From Gammaproteobacteria bacterium (GTDB taxonomy: Bacteria > Pseudomonadota > Gammaproteobacteria > Magnimaribacterales > Magnimaribacteraceae): a stretch of DNA of 15,858 bases. Below the pieces are notes generated by a model. That model searched no databases, had not been told where the DNA came from, and was given only the letters and a program-made list of their open reading frames with translations. This document shows, one piece after another, positions 1-6,463 of the stretch (positions are counted from its first letter, which is position 1; every line of letters starts with the position of its first letter). The position numbers were made by a program, and so were the translations under genes. The DNA is taken from the NCBI GenBank assembly GCA_012965075.1, contig DTSY01000006.1:1-15858 (forward strand), given 5' to 3'.

Positions 1-534
1 GAAAAGATGATTTATAAGGCTGCTGAAGAAGATGGAAACTTTGAAGCTATTTCCATTAACCCCTTACACGTGATTGGGCCCTTGATGAGTGATAATCATA
101 ACCAATTCTTTAGTTGGCAGTTTTTCATTGGGCAATTATTAAAAGGTCTAGACTTTGGTTATTGGAAAGAAAGGCAACTTAGAGGAAGCACGATGCTGTG
201 GAATATGGTGGATGTTCGTGATGTGGCTAGAGCCCATAGGTTGGGTACTGAAAGTCCCAATGCAAAAAATGGTTCAAGATACATTCTTTCTGCAACGGAT
301 AGATCCGGTGAGATGTTCACATGGGAACTTCAAGCAAAACTAAAAGAGTTATTTCCTGAAATAGAACATATAGGTGGGGAAGAAATGGAGGATGGTAAAC
401 CTAAAGAGAAGACTTATGATTCGCCTAGATCTTACTGTTCTTTAGCAATAGAAGAACTCGGTCTTTCCACTTACTCAATTGAAGATACTTTAAAAGAGAC
501 GGGGGATTCCTACAAAGCTTTAAATCTTCTTTAA
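1..534 (+). CDS. NAD(P)-dependent epimerase/dehydratase or reductase, C-terminal part (5' end outside window)
   Basis: The reading frame is open from the first base, so this is the last ~177 residues of a longer protein; the ATG at base 7 is probably internal. NPLHVIGP and VDVRDVARAHRLG fit the C-terminal half of extended short-chain dehydrogenases of the dihydroflavonol/cinnamoyl-CoA reductase type, where the first follows the catalytic YxxxK region and the second is the VDVRDVA-AH signature. The Rossmann nucleotide-binding half and the catalytic Tyr/Lys are not in the window, so substrate and direction of reaction cannot be judged. The gene ends in TAA at 532-534, overlapping the opposing SMP-30-like gene by 4 bp. 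Members reduce aldehydes, ketones or CoA thioesters or modify nucleotide sugars. Family placement is fairly sure; the substrate is unknown. Confidence 0.8.
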   Translation, partial: EKMIYKAAEEDGNFEAISINPLHVIGPLMSDNHNQFFSWQFFIGQLLKGLDFGYWKERQLRGSTMLWNMVDVRDVARAHRLGTESPNAKNGSRYILSATDRSGEMFTWELQAKLKELFPEIEHIGGEEMEDGKPKEKTYDSPRSYCSLAIEELGLSTYSIEDTLKETGDSYKALNLL

Positions 535-1394
535 GGCAGTCCCGCTCGAGGAACGTCCACTTCGATAATCTCGATTCGTGCAGATTTTTCTTTAAGGCAA
601 GTTTCCTCTTGTGAATCATTTGCGGTAGAAATAAATAAGGTATTACCGCTTTCTCCTCCCAGCATACAAGCAAAAGCCCCCCTATCCACTTCTACTTTAT
701 CTAATAAGGCACCGCCCTCTTGGACTCTGATTACATCATTTGTTGAAGGAGAGGCTACCCAAATTGCTCCTTCGGCATCAAGACAAATTCCATCCGGAAC
801 GGGCGAATAACCCTCTTCTATTGTCCTTAAATCTGCCCAAACTCTTCGATTGGCTAAAGTTCCGTCTTCATTGATATCAAAAGCTGTTAAGCAAGAAGCA
901 AAGGTTTCTCCTAATATTAAAGTTTTGTCATCTGGAGTGATAACAGTTCCATTTGGAAAAAATATATTCTCAGCCACTTCACATGGCTCTTCTCCTGGTC
1001 TAACTAAAATTAGATTTGTTGGTTTTATGGCTTCCCTCGCATGTAAGTCAAATCCAAAATTTCCTACATAAGCATAGCCTTTTTTATCAACTACCATATC
1101 ATTGCAATAGTGATTTGCTAGTTGACTTAAATCCGCAGCCTCAGTTAACTTACCATCGGCAAAACACAATAACTTTTGATCGTTCATAGAAACGATAAGC
1201 ATGGATCCATCCGGCAGCCACCCCAATCCTGAAGGCTGATGAGGGGTCTCTACGATGGTTTCTAAATGCCCTTCTGTATCCACAGCTAAAACTCGGTGAG
1301 TAAAAAAATCTGAGAAATAGAGTTTTCCTTCACGCCAACGAGGTCCTTCAGTAAAAGTTAAACCATCAATAAGAACTTCTGTGCTCTTGCTCAT
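531..1394 (-). CDS. SMP-30/gluconolactonase/LRE-like beta-propeller hydrolase
   Basis: This 287-residue protein has the length and motif order of SMP-30/gluconolactonase family six-bladed propellers, which hydrolyse sugar or other lactones and some esters with a divalent metal. Candidate metal or substrate ligands fall where expected: Glu16 in TEGP, Asn98-Asp99 in HYCND, Asn148 in FFPNG and Asp201 in PDGICLD. Propeller-type repeats such as GLGWLPDGSMLIVS and DGICLDAEGAIWVA run through it. There is no obvious signal peptide, so it is probably cytoplasmic. The ATG at 1394 has an AGGAGG Shine-Dalgarno at 1406-1411, with a rather long 11-nt spacing. It is divergent from the luciferase-like oxidoreductase across 87 bp holding an inverted repeat, so the two may be co-regulated. 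The natural substrate cannot be read from sequence; many members act as general lactonases. Confidence 0.88.
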   Translation of the reverse strand: MSKSTEVLIDGLTFTEGPRWREGKLYFSDFFTHRVLAVDTEGHLETIVETPHQPSGLGWLPDGSMLIVSMNDQKLLCFADGKLTEAADLSQLANHYCNDMVVDKKGYAYVGNFGFDLHAREAIKPTNLILVRPGEEPCEVAENIFFPNGTVITPDDKTLILGETFASCLTAFDINEDGTLANRRVWADLRTIEEGYSPVPDGICLDAEGAIWVASPSTNDVIRVQEGGALLDKVEVDRGAFACMLGGESGNTLFISTANDSQEETCLKEKSARIEIIEVDVPRAGLP

Positions 1395-1481
1395 GCTTAA
1401 ATTTTCCTCCTAATTTGTAAATGGATATTTACCAATAAAGTTTATTAAAGCAAACTATAAATCAAACCTCAGGAAAGAAAC
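1395..1481. promoter_or_regulatory. Divergent intergenic region with candidate operator dyad (SMP-30-like / luciferase-like)
   Basis: This 87-bp AT-rich gap must hold the promoters of both divergent genes. At 1413-1436 lies an interrupted inverted repeat: GTAAAT-N4-ATTTAC core, with ATT and AAT as outer arms after one mismatch on each side, so 18 of 24 positions are symmetric. This could bind a dimeric repressor or activator. A TATAAA-like -10 for the rightward gene lies at 1456-1461, without a good -35 at normal spacing. Shine-Dalgarno sequences flank the gap: AGGAGG for the leftward gene (1406-1411) and AGGAAAG for the rightward gene (1471-1477). The dyad is seen; its function is inferred. 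Confidence 0.45.
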
Positions 1482-2288
1482 ATGCATATTGGATTAATGA
1501 TAAGAAACATGGGCGACCAATCCACCAGAGAAATCATGGCAGGAGCAGCTTTAGCAGCAGAAGATAGAGAGTTTGAATCAATTTGGGTAGTCGACCACAT
1601 TGCCATTCCGCCTGAAGATTCTGAAGGATCAGGAGGACGTTATGTTGATATTCTGACCTCCTTGGCGTGGTTAGCTGGGTTGACTTCAACTATAAAATTA
1701 GGCAGCGGTGTTTTAATTGCTCCTTATCGGGAAATCTTACCTACAGCAAAACAAATTGCCAGTATCCAAGAACTGTCTGGTAATCGTTTGTTATTGGGCA
1801 TAGGGCTTGGATGGATGGATGCAGAGTTTAAAGCGCTTGGTGTTGATAGGAAAGAAAGAGGTAAAAAGACCGATGAACTTCTAACCTTTTTGCATGAAGC
1901 CTTCAGTCAAGATGAAGTGGAATTAAACGAACAAAAATTCTTATTTAAGCCCAGACCACCAAAACCACCTTTTTACATAGCAGGATCAAAAGATTACTCC
2001 ATCAAGAGGGCTGTAAAACATGGAGATGGATGGATTCCTATCGTAAATGAACCTGAAGAATTTGAAGAAGATTTAAGAATCTACAGAGATATGTGTGATT
2101 CATCAAACAAAGCTAGCGACAAAGTTAATGTGGTTAGTCGGCTCAACCTTGACGATGAAGCTTTAAGTAAAGAGAAGTTGACCAAATTTGAAGACATGGG
2201 AATTGAAAGGCTTGTTTGTGGCCTCCCTTACAAAGATCTGGATGATTTTTTAAATAAAATAGATTTTATAAAATCCTTAATTAACTAG
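1482..2288 (+). CDS. Luciferase-like (LLM class) flavin- or F420-dependent oxidoreductase
   Basis: The 268-residue protein matches the bacterial-luciferase-like TIM-barrel superfamily. Visible blocks in order are SIWVVDHI (33-40), LGSGVLIAPYREI (73-85), GIGLGWMDAEFKALG (106-120), RGKKTDELL (126-134), PPFYIAG (162-168) and AVKHGDGWIP (177-186). These resemble the subgroup usually annotated as probable F420-dependent, but FMN-dependent monooxygenases share them, and a gammaproteobacterium may well use FMN. Likely role: cytosolic redox enzyme or monooxygenase on an unknown organic substrate. ATG at 1482 is preceded by AGGAAAG with 4-nt spacing. The gene is divergent from an SMP-30-like lactonase. 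Its 3' end overlaps the opposing glycosyltransferase by 12 bp. Superfamily is clear; cofactor and substrate are not. Confidence 0.87.
   Translation: MHIGLMIRNMGDQSTREIMAGAALAAEDREFESIWVVDHIAIPPEDSEGSGGRYVDILTSLAWLAGLTSTIKLGSGVLIAPYREILPTAKQIASIQELSGNRLLLGIGLGWMDAEFKALGVDRKERGKKTDELLTFLHEAFSQDEVELNEQKFLFKPRPPKPPFYIAGSKDYSIKRAVKHGDGWIPIVNEPEEFEEDLRIYRDMCDSSNKASDKVNVVSRLNLDDEALSKEKLTKFEDMGIERLVCGLPYKDLDDFLNKIDFIKSLIN
2262..2275. repeat. 14-bp perfect palindrome at the LLM/GT9 convergent junction
   Basis: GATTTTATAAAATC is a perfect 14-bp palindrome inside the last codons of the luciferase-like gene, one base before its overlap with the opposing glycosyltransferase gene begins (2277). A second palindrome, TTAATTAA at 2277-2284, carries the leftward stop codon. 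Read leftward, the first palindrome is followed by a U-rich run, so it might act as a weak terminator for the glycosyltransferase transcript. However, the stem is nearly all A-U and it may simply reflect base composition. Confidence 0.3.
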
Positions 2289-3326
2289 CTTATCGAGCTC
2301 TTCTATAACTCTTTCTGGATTTATATAACAAAGACATTTCTTGTATTTTCCTTCCATGTGTCCATGAGCTTGGCAAAATTCTTCTTCTTTACCTCTCGAT
2401 ATTACTGATACTTTATTAGACCAGGGCCTCCAGTTGTTTGGATTGCTGGGTCCAAATAAAGCCACTCCTTTTGTTTCAACAGCTGCTGCTATGTGGGAAG
2501 CGACCGAGTCTAATCCCAGAAAAAATTTTGCGTCTTTAATTAGCGCAGCTAATTCGATTAATCTGGTTTCTCCTCCCAAATTGATTAAATTAGTCTTGGT
2601 TAGTTTTTCAATATCTTTTAAATAATTTATTTCCTTCTCATCAGGCCCCGAGGTCAAAACCACTTTTAATCCCTGATCTGCATAGTGATCGATCAGTTGC
2701 GCAAAAGACTCTTTTTTCCAGAGTTTAGTTTCGCGCCTTGAAACCGTGTGAAATACACAATAATTACTGTCCAAACGATGATTTTTCTTTATTTCTTCAA
2801 TTCTGTTCTTAATTTCTTGTGGAATAATTAAACTTAATTCACGTTTTTCTTCTATTGAAGTTAACCCTAAAGTCTCAAGAGCAGCTAAATTCCTTTTAAC
2901 GATGTGACCATCTCCAGCTGCAGGAGAAATAGAAGAGAAGCTTTTGATCCAGAAAGGTTTCCTTCTTTTTACGTCATCTACTCCCGCTGTCCTAGCGCCC
3001 CTTAAACACCGTGCCATTAGAGCCATACGCCACTGAGTGGTGAGAAATACACCAAAATCATATTTTGTGTTCCTCAACGCTCTTAAAAGTAAGATTTCTT
3101 TGAAGGTTCTCTTGATAAAGTTTGAATTAGCAGATGGTTCAGCTTCAAGAACACTGTTTATCCTGTCATCAAGTTCAAGAATAGATCCGGTTCCTTTGTA
3201 GACCAACAAATCGATAATAGAATCTGGAAAAATACGTTTAATTTCACTAATCATCGGTGTTGTTAATAGAACGTCTCCATGAAACCTGAGTATAGCAATC
3301 AGGAATCTTTGTCTTTTCTCGCTCAT
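2277..3326 (-). CDS. GT9 family glycosyltransferase (LPS heptosyltransferase III / RfaQ-like)
   Basis: This is a GT-B fold glycosyltransferase of family 9, which adds ADP-heptose-type sugars to the lipopolysaccharide inner core at the inner face of the cytoplasmic membrane. The N-terminal FHGDVLLTTPMISEIK is typical of the heptosyltransferase III (RfaQ/WaaQ) branch. In the C-terminal half, GLDSVASHIAAAV carries the Asp-Ser...His nucleotide-sugar-binding pattern, followed by ALFGPSNPNNWRPW, a strong match to that branch. Start choice is uncertain: ATG at 3326 gives 349 residues, while an in-frame GTG at 3347 adds seven (356). Neither has a clear Shine-Dalgarno, and the GTG directly abuts the -35 of the rpsT promoter, so ATG is preferred. 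No other LPS gene lies beside it; it stands alone between rpsT and the convergent LLM gene. Acceptor specificity is unknown. Confidence 0.85.
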   Translation of the reverse strand: MSEKRQRFLIAILRFHGDVLLTTPMISEIKRIFPDSIIDLLVYKGTGSILELDDRINSVLEAEPSANSNFIKRTFKEILLLRALRNTKYDFGVFLTTQWRMALMARCLRGARTAGVDDVKRRKPFWIKSFSSISPAAGDGHIVKRNLAALETLGLTSIEEKRELSLIIPQEIKNRIEEIKKNHRLDSNYCVFHTVSRRETKLWKKESFAQLIDHYADQGLKVVLTSGPDEKEINYLKDIEKLTKTNLINLGGETRLIELAALIKDAKFFLGLDSVASHIAAAVETKGVALFGPSNPNNWRPWSNKVSVISRGKEEEFCQAHGHMEGKYKKCLCYINPERVIEELDKLVN

Positions 3327-3340
3327 TTCTAGAAACTCAC

Positions 3341-3375
3341 TTGACACTGGTCTTTTCAGAATGCATTATGCGCGG
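3341..3375 (+). promoter_or_regulatory. rpsT promoter with consensus -35 and GC-rich discriminator
   Basis: A perfect -35 TTGACA (3341-3346), a 17-bp spacer and a -10 CATTAT (3364-3369, 4 of 6) are followed at once by GCGCGG (3370-3375). A G+C-rich discriminator in such AT-rich DNA is the known hallmark of sigma-70 promoters of the translation apparatus that are inhibited by ppGpp/DksA. The predicted transcript starts near 3376, about 20 nt before the rpsT ATG. Sequence match is direct; stringent control is inferred. Confidence 0.78.
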
Positions 3376-3392
3376 CTCTAAATCTAAGACAA
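3365..3392 (-). promoter_or_regulatory. Candidate promoter for the GT9 gene, overlapping the rpsT promoter
   Basis: On the reverse strand, TTGTCT (3392-3387), a 16-bp spacer and CATAAT (3370-3365, 5 of 6) form a plausible sigma-70 promoter. Its -10 is almost coincident with the rpsT -10 on the other strand, so both cannot be occupied at once. The transcript would start near 3358, about 30 nt before the preferred ATG of the glycosyltransferase. Confidence 0.45.
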
Positions 3393-3396
3393 GTAT

Positions 3397-3672
3397 ATGG
3401 CCAATAGAGAAAAGTTAAGAATTAAATCTGCGTTAAAAAGAGCAAGGCAGAACCCTAAAAGAAATTCTTTAAAAAGCTCGCAAAGAGCACTCACTAGAAC
3501 TGCAGTAAAAGCCGTAACATCTGCAATTACTGCAGGAGACAAGCAATCAGCTTCAGAAGCCTTCAAAAAAGCTGAAAAAGTATTGGACACCATGGCAAAC
3601 AAGAAAGTTATTCACGCCAATAAAGCCTCTAGAACTAAATCTCGTCTTAACAAAAAGATTAAAGCTCTTTAG
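3397..3672 (+). CDS. rpsT: 30S ribosomal protein S20
   Basis: A 91-residue, very basic helical protein that binds the 5' and 3' minor domains of 16S rRNA early in 30S assembly. IKSALKRARQNPKRN near the start, AITAGDKQSASEAFKKAEKVLD in the middle and KVIHANKASRTKSRLNKKIKAL at the end match S20 throughout. Compared with the usual beginning (MANIKSAKKRA...), about five residues (REKLR) sit between MAN and IKSA; no other start restores the common form. The ATG lacks a strong Shine-Dalgarno; E. coli rpsT also has poor initiation signals and is autoregulated at translation, which may hold here too. It is monocistronic from a strong promoter and overlaps convergent proB by 4 bp (TTAG). Confidence 0.96.
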   Translation: MANREKLRIKSALKRARQNPKRNSLKSSQRALTRTAVKAVTSAITAGDKQSASEAFKKAEKVLDTMANKKVIHANKASRTKSRLNKKIKAL

Positions 3673-4781
3673 CTAAGAATCAAGTTATCCCTGTGAATGA
3701 CTTCCTTTGCAGAGGCGTATCCTAATTTAGTATTAATTTCTCCTGATTTAAGACCTAGAATTAGATTTATTTCAAAGGAATTAAAATTGCTAAAACCTCT
3801 GGCTATTTCCTGATCTTGATTTACGCAGGCAACTAAAGCACCTTTTTCAAAATCACCTTCAATTGCTGTAATTCCTACAGGCAGAAGACTACTTCCTCCA
3901 TCACTAATCGCTTTAGCAGCTCCATCATCGATTAATAACTGTCCTTTGGGAGAACCTAAAGAGGCAATCCATGTTTTTCTCGATTGGAGTTTATCTCTTT
4001 CGCCTTCAAAAAATGTTCCCACTTCTTGTCCATAAAATATATCAGTTAGAATGTTGCCATCATTGCCATCGGCTACCCAGGTTTTTGCCCCAGCATCTAG
4101 AGAAAGTCTGGCTGCTTTTATCTTTGTTTTCATGCCGCCTCTACCCAAAATTCCTGCCGTTCCCTCAACAATTTTATTTATTTCAAGAGATTGATCATCT
4201 AGGTTAATTTTAGTTAACAACTTTGCATTTTTATATTTCTTGGGGTCTTGAGAAAAAACTCCTTGTTCATCAGTCAGCATAATAAATTTGTCGGCATCAG
4301 TAAGACCTACGATAGCTCCAGCTAAGGTATCATTATCTCCAAAACTAATTTCCTCAATCGATACACTATCGTTTTCATTAATAATTGGCACAACTCCTAG
4401 TTCAAGCAAGGTCATTAAACTATTTCTTGCATTTAAGTATCTCTCTCTATTAGCTATATCGTCTTGGCTGATTAATACTTGAGCTGTTTTTATTTCAAAA
4501 TTGGAGAATTCAGATTTATAACTGTCTATTAGACCTAATTGGCCTATCGCAGCTGCAGCTTGTAGAAGATTGAGAGAATCAGGTCTTTCATTTAGATTTA
4601 ATTCATGCATCCCTTTGGCAACTGCTCCTGAAGACACAATAATTACTTGAATGCCCTCTTCTAACAACTGGCTAACCTGCAGAACTAAATTTTTAATGAA
4701 TAACTTGTTGATTCCATCATCGTTACCTGCAACTAAGCTGCTGCCTGCTTTAATTACCCATCGCTCCCTACTTTTACTCAT
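3669..4781 (-). CDS. proB: Glutamate 5-kinase (with PUA domain)
   Basis: ATP-dependent phosphorylation of L-glutamate to gamma-glutamyl phosphate, the first and normally proline-inhibited step of proline synthesis, in the cytosol. The 370-residue protein has the amino-acid kinase domain: KAGSSL (11-16), SSGAVA (50-55), INENDSV (134-140), DNDTLAG (149-155) and GRGGMKTK (213-220). A complete C-terminal PUA domain follows (about 278-355), as in E. coli-type enzymes. The chosen ATG at 4781 has GGAG seven bases upstream and lies within the last codons of obgE (8-bp overlap), so translation is likely coupled. A TTG further upstream would only add eight residues with no ribosome site. proA is not in the window. 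The 3' end overlaps rpsT by 4 bp. Confidence 0.96.
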   Translation of the reverse strand: MSKSRERWVIKAGSSLVAGNDDGINKLFIKNLVLQVSQLLEEGIQVIIVSSGAVAKGMHELNLNERPDSLNLLQAAAAIGQLGLIDSYKSEFSNFEIKTAQVLISQDDIANRERYLNARNSLMTLLELGVVPIINENDSVSIEEISFGDNDTLAGAIVGLTDADKFIMLTDEQGVFSQDPKKYKNAKLLTKINLDDQSLEINKIVEGTAGILGRGGMKTKIKAARLSLDAGAKTWVADGNDGNILTDIFYGQEVGTFFEGERDKLQSRKTWIASLGSPKGQLLIDDGAAKAISDGGSSLLPVGITAIEGDFEKGALVACVNQDQEIARGFSNFNSFEINLILGLKSGEINTKLGYASAKEVIHRDNLILS

Positions 4782-5781
4782 CAATCTTCTCCAGAGTAAA
4801 ACCAACTTCTTTCATAAGATTCTCAGTTCCTATCCTGTTTTTGGCTGAAATAAGAGAAACCTCCAAGTCCTGTTGCTTATCAAAGTATTCTTTTAATTTC
4901 ATCTGCTTTTCTTTAGAGATCAAATCTATTTTATTTAATGCCAACCATTTAACCTTTTTAATTAAATTTACATCGTATTCCTTAAGTTCCAATAACAATA
5001 CTTTGCTTTCTTCTTCTATATCTTTAGTTTCCTTTCCTTCTACATCGATCATTAGCAAAATCAATCTGGTTCTTGAAAGGTGTTTTAAGAATTGGAATCC
5101 CAAGCCTATTCCCTTTGAAGCTCCAGTTATAAGACCAGGGATATCAGAAATTACAAAACTCTTGTCAGAACTATAATCCACAACGCCCAGACTTGGTTTT
5201 AAAGTGGTAAATTCATAATCTGCTATTTTAGGATTAGCACTTGATACTGCATTGACTAATGAAGACTTCCCGCTGTTGGGTTTTCCTAAAAGTCCTACAT
5301 CAGCAAGCAACCTAAGCTCCAACCTCAATGATAGAGAGCCTCCCTCCTGTCCTTGAGTCGTTCTCCTTGGAGACCGATTAGTTGAGCTTTTAAACCTAGC
5401 ATTCCCAGAACCTCCCTTACCTCCTTTTGCGACAATAACTTCTTTATTATTTGAATTTAAGTCAGCTACTTTATGGTCAAAAGATTCATCATGAATAATA
5501 GTTCCAACTGGTACCTCGATAAAGAGATCTTTTCCATTAGCACCACTTTTATTATTACTTAAACCTTTCTTTCCTGATTCAGCTACAAAATATTTTTCAT
5601 ATCTAAATCTAGCTAATGTATTTAAGCTTTCATTGGATTTAAGCACTATATTGCCGCCTGAGCCTCCATCGCCACCATCAGGTCCTCCCTTAGGTAGGTT
5701 TTTAGCTCTTCTAAAACTTAAACAGCCGTCTCCGCCATCTCCAGCAGAAACATCAATATGTACTTCATCAATGAAATTCAT
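4774..5781 (-). CDS. obgE: Obg family GTPase, ribosome assembly (CgtA/ObgE)
   Basis: Essential GTPase that binds 50S precursors, acts in late large-subunit assembly and responds to ppGpp. At 335 residues it has the glycine-rich Obg domain (about 1-158, with DGGDGGSGGN and GKGGSGNARF) and a G domain: G1 GKPNSGKSS (166-174), G2 around Thr192-Thr193, G3 DIPG (213-216), G4 NKID (283-286) and G5 SAK (312-314). G1 reads PNSGKSS where the common form is PNAGKST, a conservative change. The acidic C-terminal extension of E. coli ObgE is absent, as in many relatives. It follows rpmA by 35 nt that contain a terminator-like hairpin and overlaps proB by 8 bp. No strong Shine-Dalgarno precedes the ATG. Identity is secure. 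Confidence 0.97.
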   Translation of the reverse strand: MNFIDEVHIDVSAGDGGDGCLSFRRAKNLPKGGPDGGDGGSGGNIVLKSNESLNTLARFRYEKYFVAESGKKGLSNNKSGANGKDLFIEVPVGTIIHDESFDHKVADLNSNNKEVIVAKGGKGGSGNARFKSSTNRSPRRTTQGQEGGSLSLRLELRLLADVGLLGKPNSGKSSLVNAVSSANPKIADYEFTTLKPSLGVVDYSSDKSFVISDIPGLITGASKGIGLGFQFLKHLSRTRLILLMIDVEGKETKDIEEESKVLLLELKEYDVNLIKKVKWLALNKIDLISKEKQMKLKEYFDKQQDLEVSLISAKNRIGTENLMKEVGFTLEKIDE

Positions 5782-5796
5782 CGAACCATTCTAAAA

Positions 5797-5831
5797 TAAA
5801 TGAAGAAAGTAAAACCCTATGAGGGTTCTAC
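5797..5831 (-). terminator. Terminator-like hairpin between rpmA and obgE (probable attenuator)
   Basis: In the leftward transcript, arms GUAGAACCCU (5831-5822) and AGGGUUUUAC (5818-5809) form an uninterrupted 10-bp stem with one G-U pair and a CAU loop. UUUCUUCAUUUA follows. The 5' arm and loop cover the last rpmA codons and stop codon. This has the form of an intrinsic terminator with a modest G+C stem and an imperfect U tract. As obgE and proB continue in the same direction with no evident new promoter, partial termination is the likely role. It is the only convincing terminator-like structure found in the window. Confidence 0.65.
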
Positions 5832-6074
5832 ATTAATGAATTGGCGAAGTTTTATGCCTTTTTTTATGAAAGAAACTTTACCATCAATTTTTGCGAAAAG
5901 GGTATGATCCTTACCACATCCTACATTTTTGCCAGGATGAAATTTTGTACCCCTTTGCCTTACTAGAATTGAGCCAGCAGAGACAGTTTCTCCTCCAAAT
6001 CTCTTAACCCCTAAAAATTTGGCGTTAGAGTCTCTTCCGTTTCTAGTACTTCCACCTGCTTTCTTATGTGCCAT
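5817..6074 (-). CDS. rpmA: 50S ribosomal protein L27
   Basis: An 85-residue basic protein of the large subunit whose N-terminal tail reaches the peptidyl transferase centre. MAHKKAGGSTRNGRDSNAKFLGVKRFGG and SILVRQRGTKFHPGKNVGCGKDHTLFA are near-textbook L27; length matches the E. coli protein (85 residues). It lacks the cleavable N-terminal extension found in Firmicutes, as expected for a proteobacterium. It lies 14 nt after rplU, without a distinct Shine-Dalgarno, so it probably depends on translation of rplU. Its last codons form one arm of the hairpin that precedes obgE. Confidence 0.98.
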   Translation of the reverse strand: MAHKKAGGSTRNGRDSNAKFLGVKRFGGETVSAGSILVRQRGTKFHPGKNVGCGKDHTLFAKIDGKVSFIKKGIKLRQFINVEPS

Positions 6075-6088
6075 ATCTAATATACAAA

Positions 6089-6400
6089 CTAAGAGTTTAT
6101 AGCCTCTATTAGGACTTCAGTAAAATTTTGTCTGTGTCCTTGGGTTCTGCGATAGTCTTTTCTTCGTTTCATCTTAAAAACTATTATTTTATCTGATTTA
6201 CCGTGTCTAACTACTTTTCCAGTCACTTTTACTTTTTCTAGGTAAGGAGTACCAACTTTGGAATCTTTGCCATCAGAAATCATCAATACTTTGTCGAACT
6301 CAATCTTTGAACCTTCTTCTTCGTTCAAAAGCTCAACCTTAAGGGAATCTCCTTTACTGACCTTATGTTGTTTTCCTCCGCTTTCAATAACTGCAAACAT
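6089..6400 (-). CDS. rplU: 50S ribosomal protein L21
   Basis: A 103-residue 23S rRNA-binding protein of the large subunit. MFAVIESGGKQHKVSKGDSLKVELL at the start and KMKRRKDYRRTQGHRQNFTEVLIEAI at the end are the family signatures; the length equals that of E. coli L21. It is the first gene of rplU-rpmA-obgE-proB, with a GGAG Shine-Dalgarno a few bases before the ATG and a well-formed promoter about 35 bp upstream. Divergent ispB next to rplU is the usual gammaproteobacterial arrangement. Confidence 0.98.
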   Translation of the reverse strand: MFAVIESGGKQHKVSKGDSLKVELLNEEEGSKIEFDKVLMISDGKDSKVGTPYLEKVKVTGKVVRHGKSDKIIVFKMKRRKDYRRTQGHRQNFTEVLIEAINS

Positions 6401-6427
6401 TTTTTACTCCAAAACAGGAAATGTGAG

Positions 6428-6463
6428 GGTGCGCACTATACGAAAAAGAAAAACTTATCGCAA
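6428..6463 (-). promoter_or_regulatory. rplU operon promoter with GC-rich discriminator
   Basis: On the reverse strand: -35 TTGCGA (6463-6458, 4 of 6), a 17-bp spacer rich in T, -10 TATAGT (6440-6435, 5 of 6), then GCGCACCC. As at rpsT, the discriminator is G+C-rich, in fact a GTGCGCAC palindrome (6429-6436), in otherwise AT-rich DNA. This predicts growth-rate or ppGpp control of rplU-rpmA-obgE-proB. The leader would be about 28 nt long, too short for a structured ribosomal-protein leader. Confidence 0.72.

Noticed and set aside
518..536. CUUUAAA/UUUAAGG hairpin at the end of the epimerase gene as a terminator
   Set aside because: The stem is almost all A-U with a G-U pair and is not followed by a U tract on either strand.
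850..1071. Antisense open frame inside the SMP-30-like gene, and similar frames opposite proB, obgE, fabB, ssb and uvrA
   Set aside because: They lie wholly inside well-supported genes on the other strand, show no motif of any family and have no ribosome sites; they are coding shadows.
3655..3685. Short AGCT inverted repeats at the rpsT/proB junction as a bidirectional terminator
   Set aside because: Stems are only four base pairs with a tiny loop; U-runs downstream of proB are no better than the AT-rich background.
4782..4805. Upstream TTG start for ProB
   Set aside because: It adds eight unrelated residues; the ATG at 4781 has GGAG at ideal spacing and the kinase motif begins where expected.
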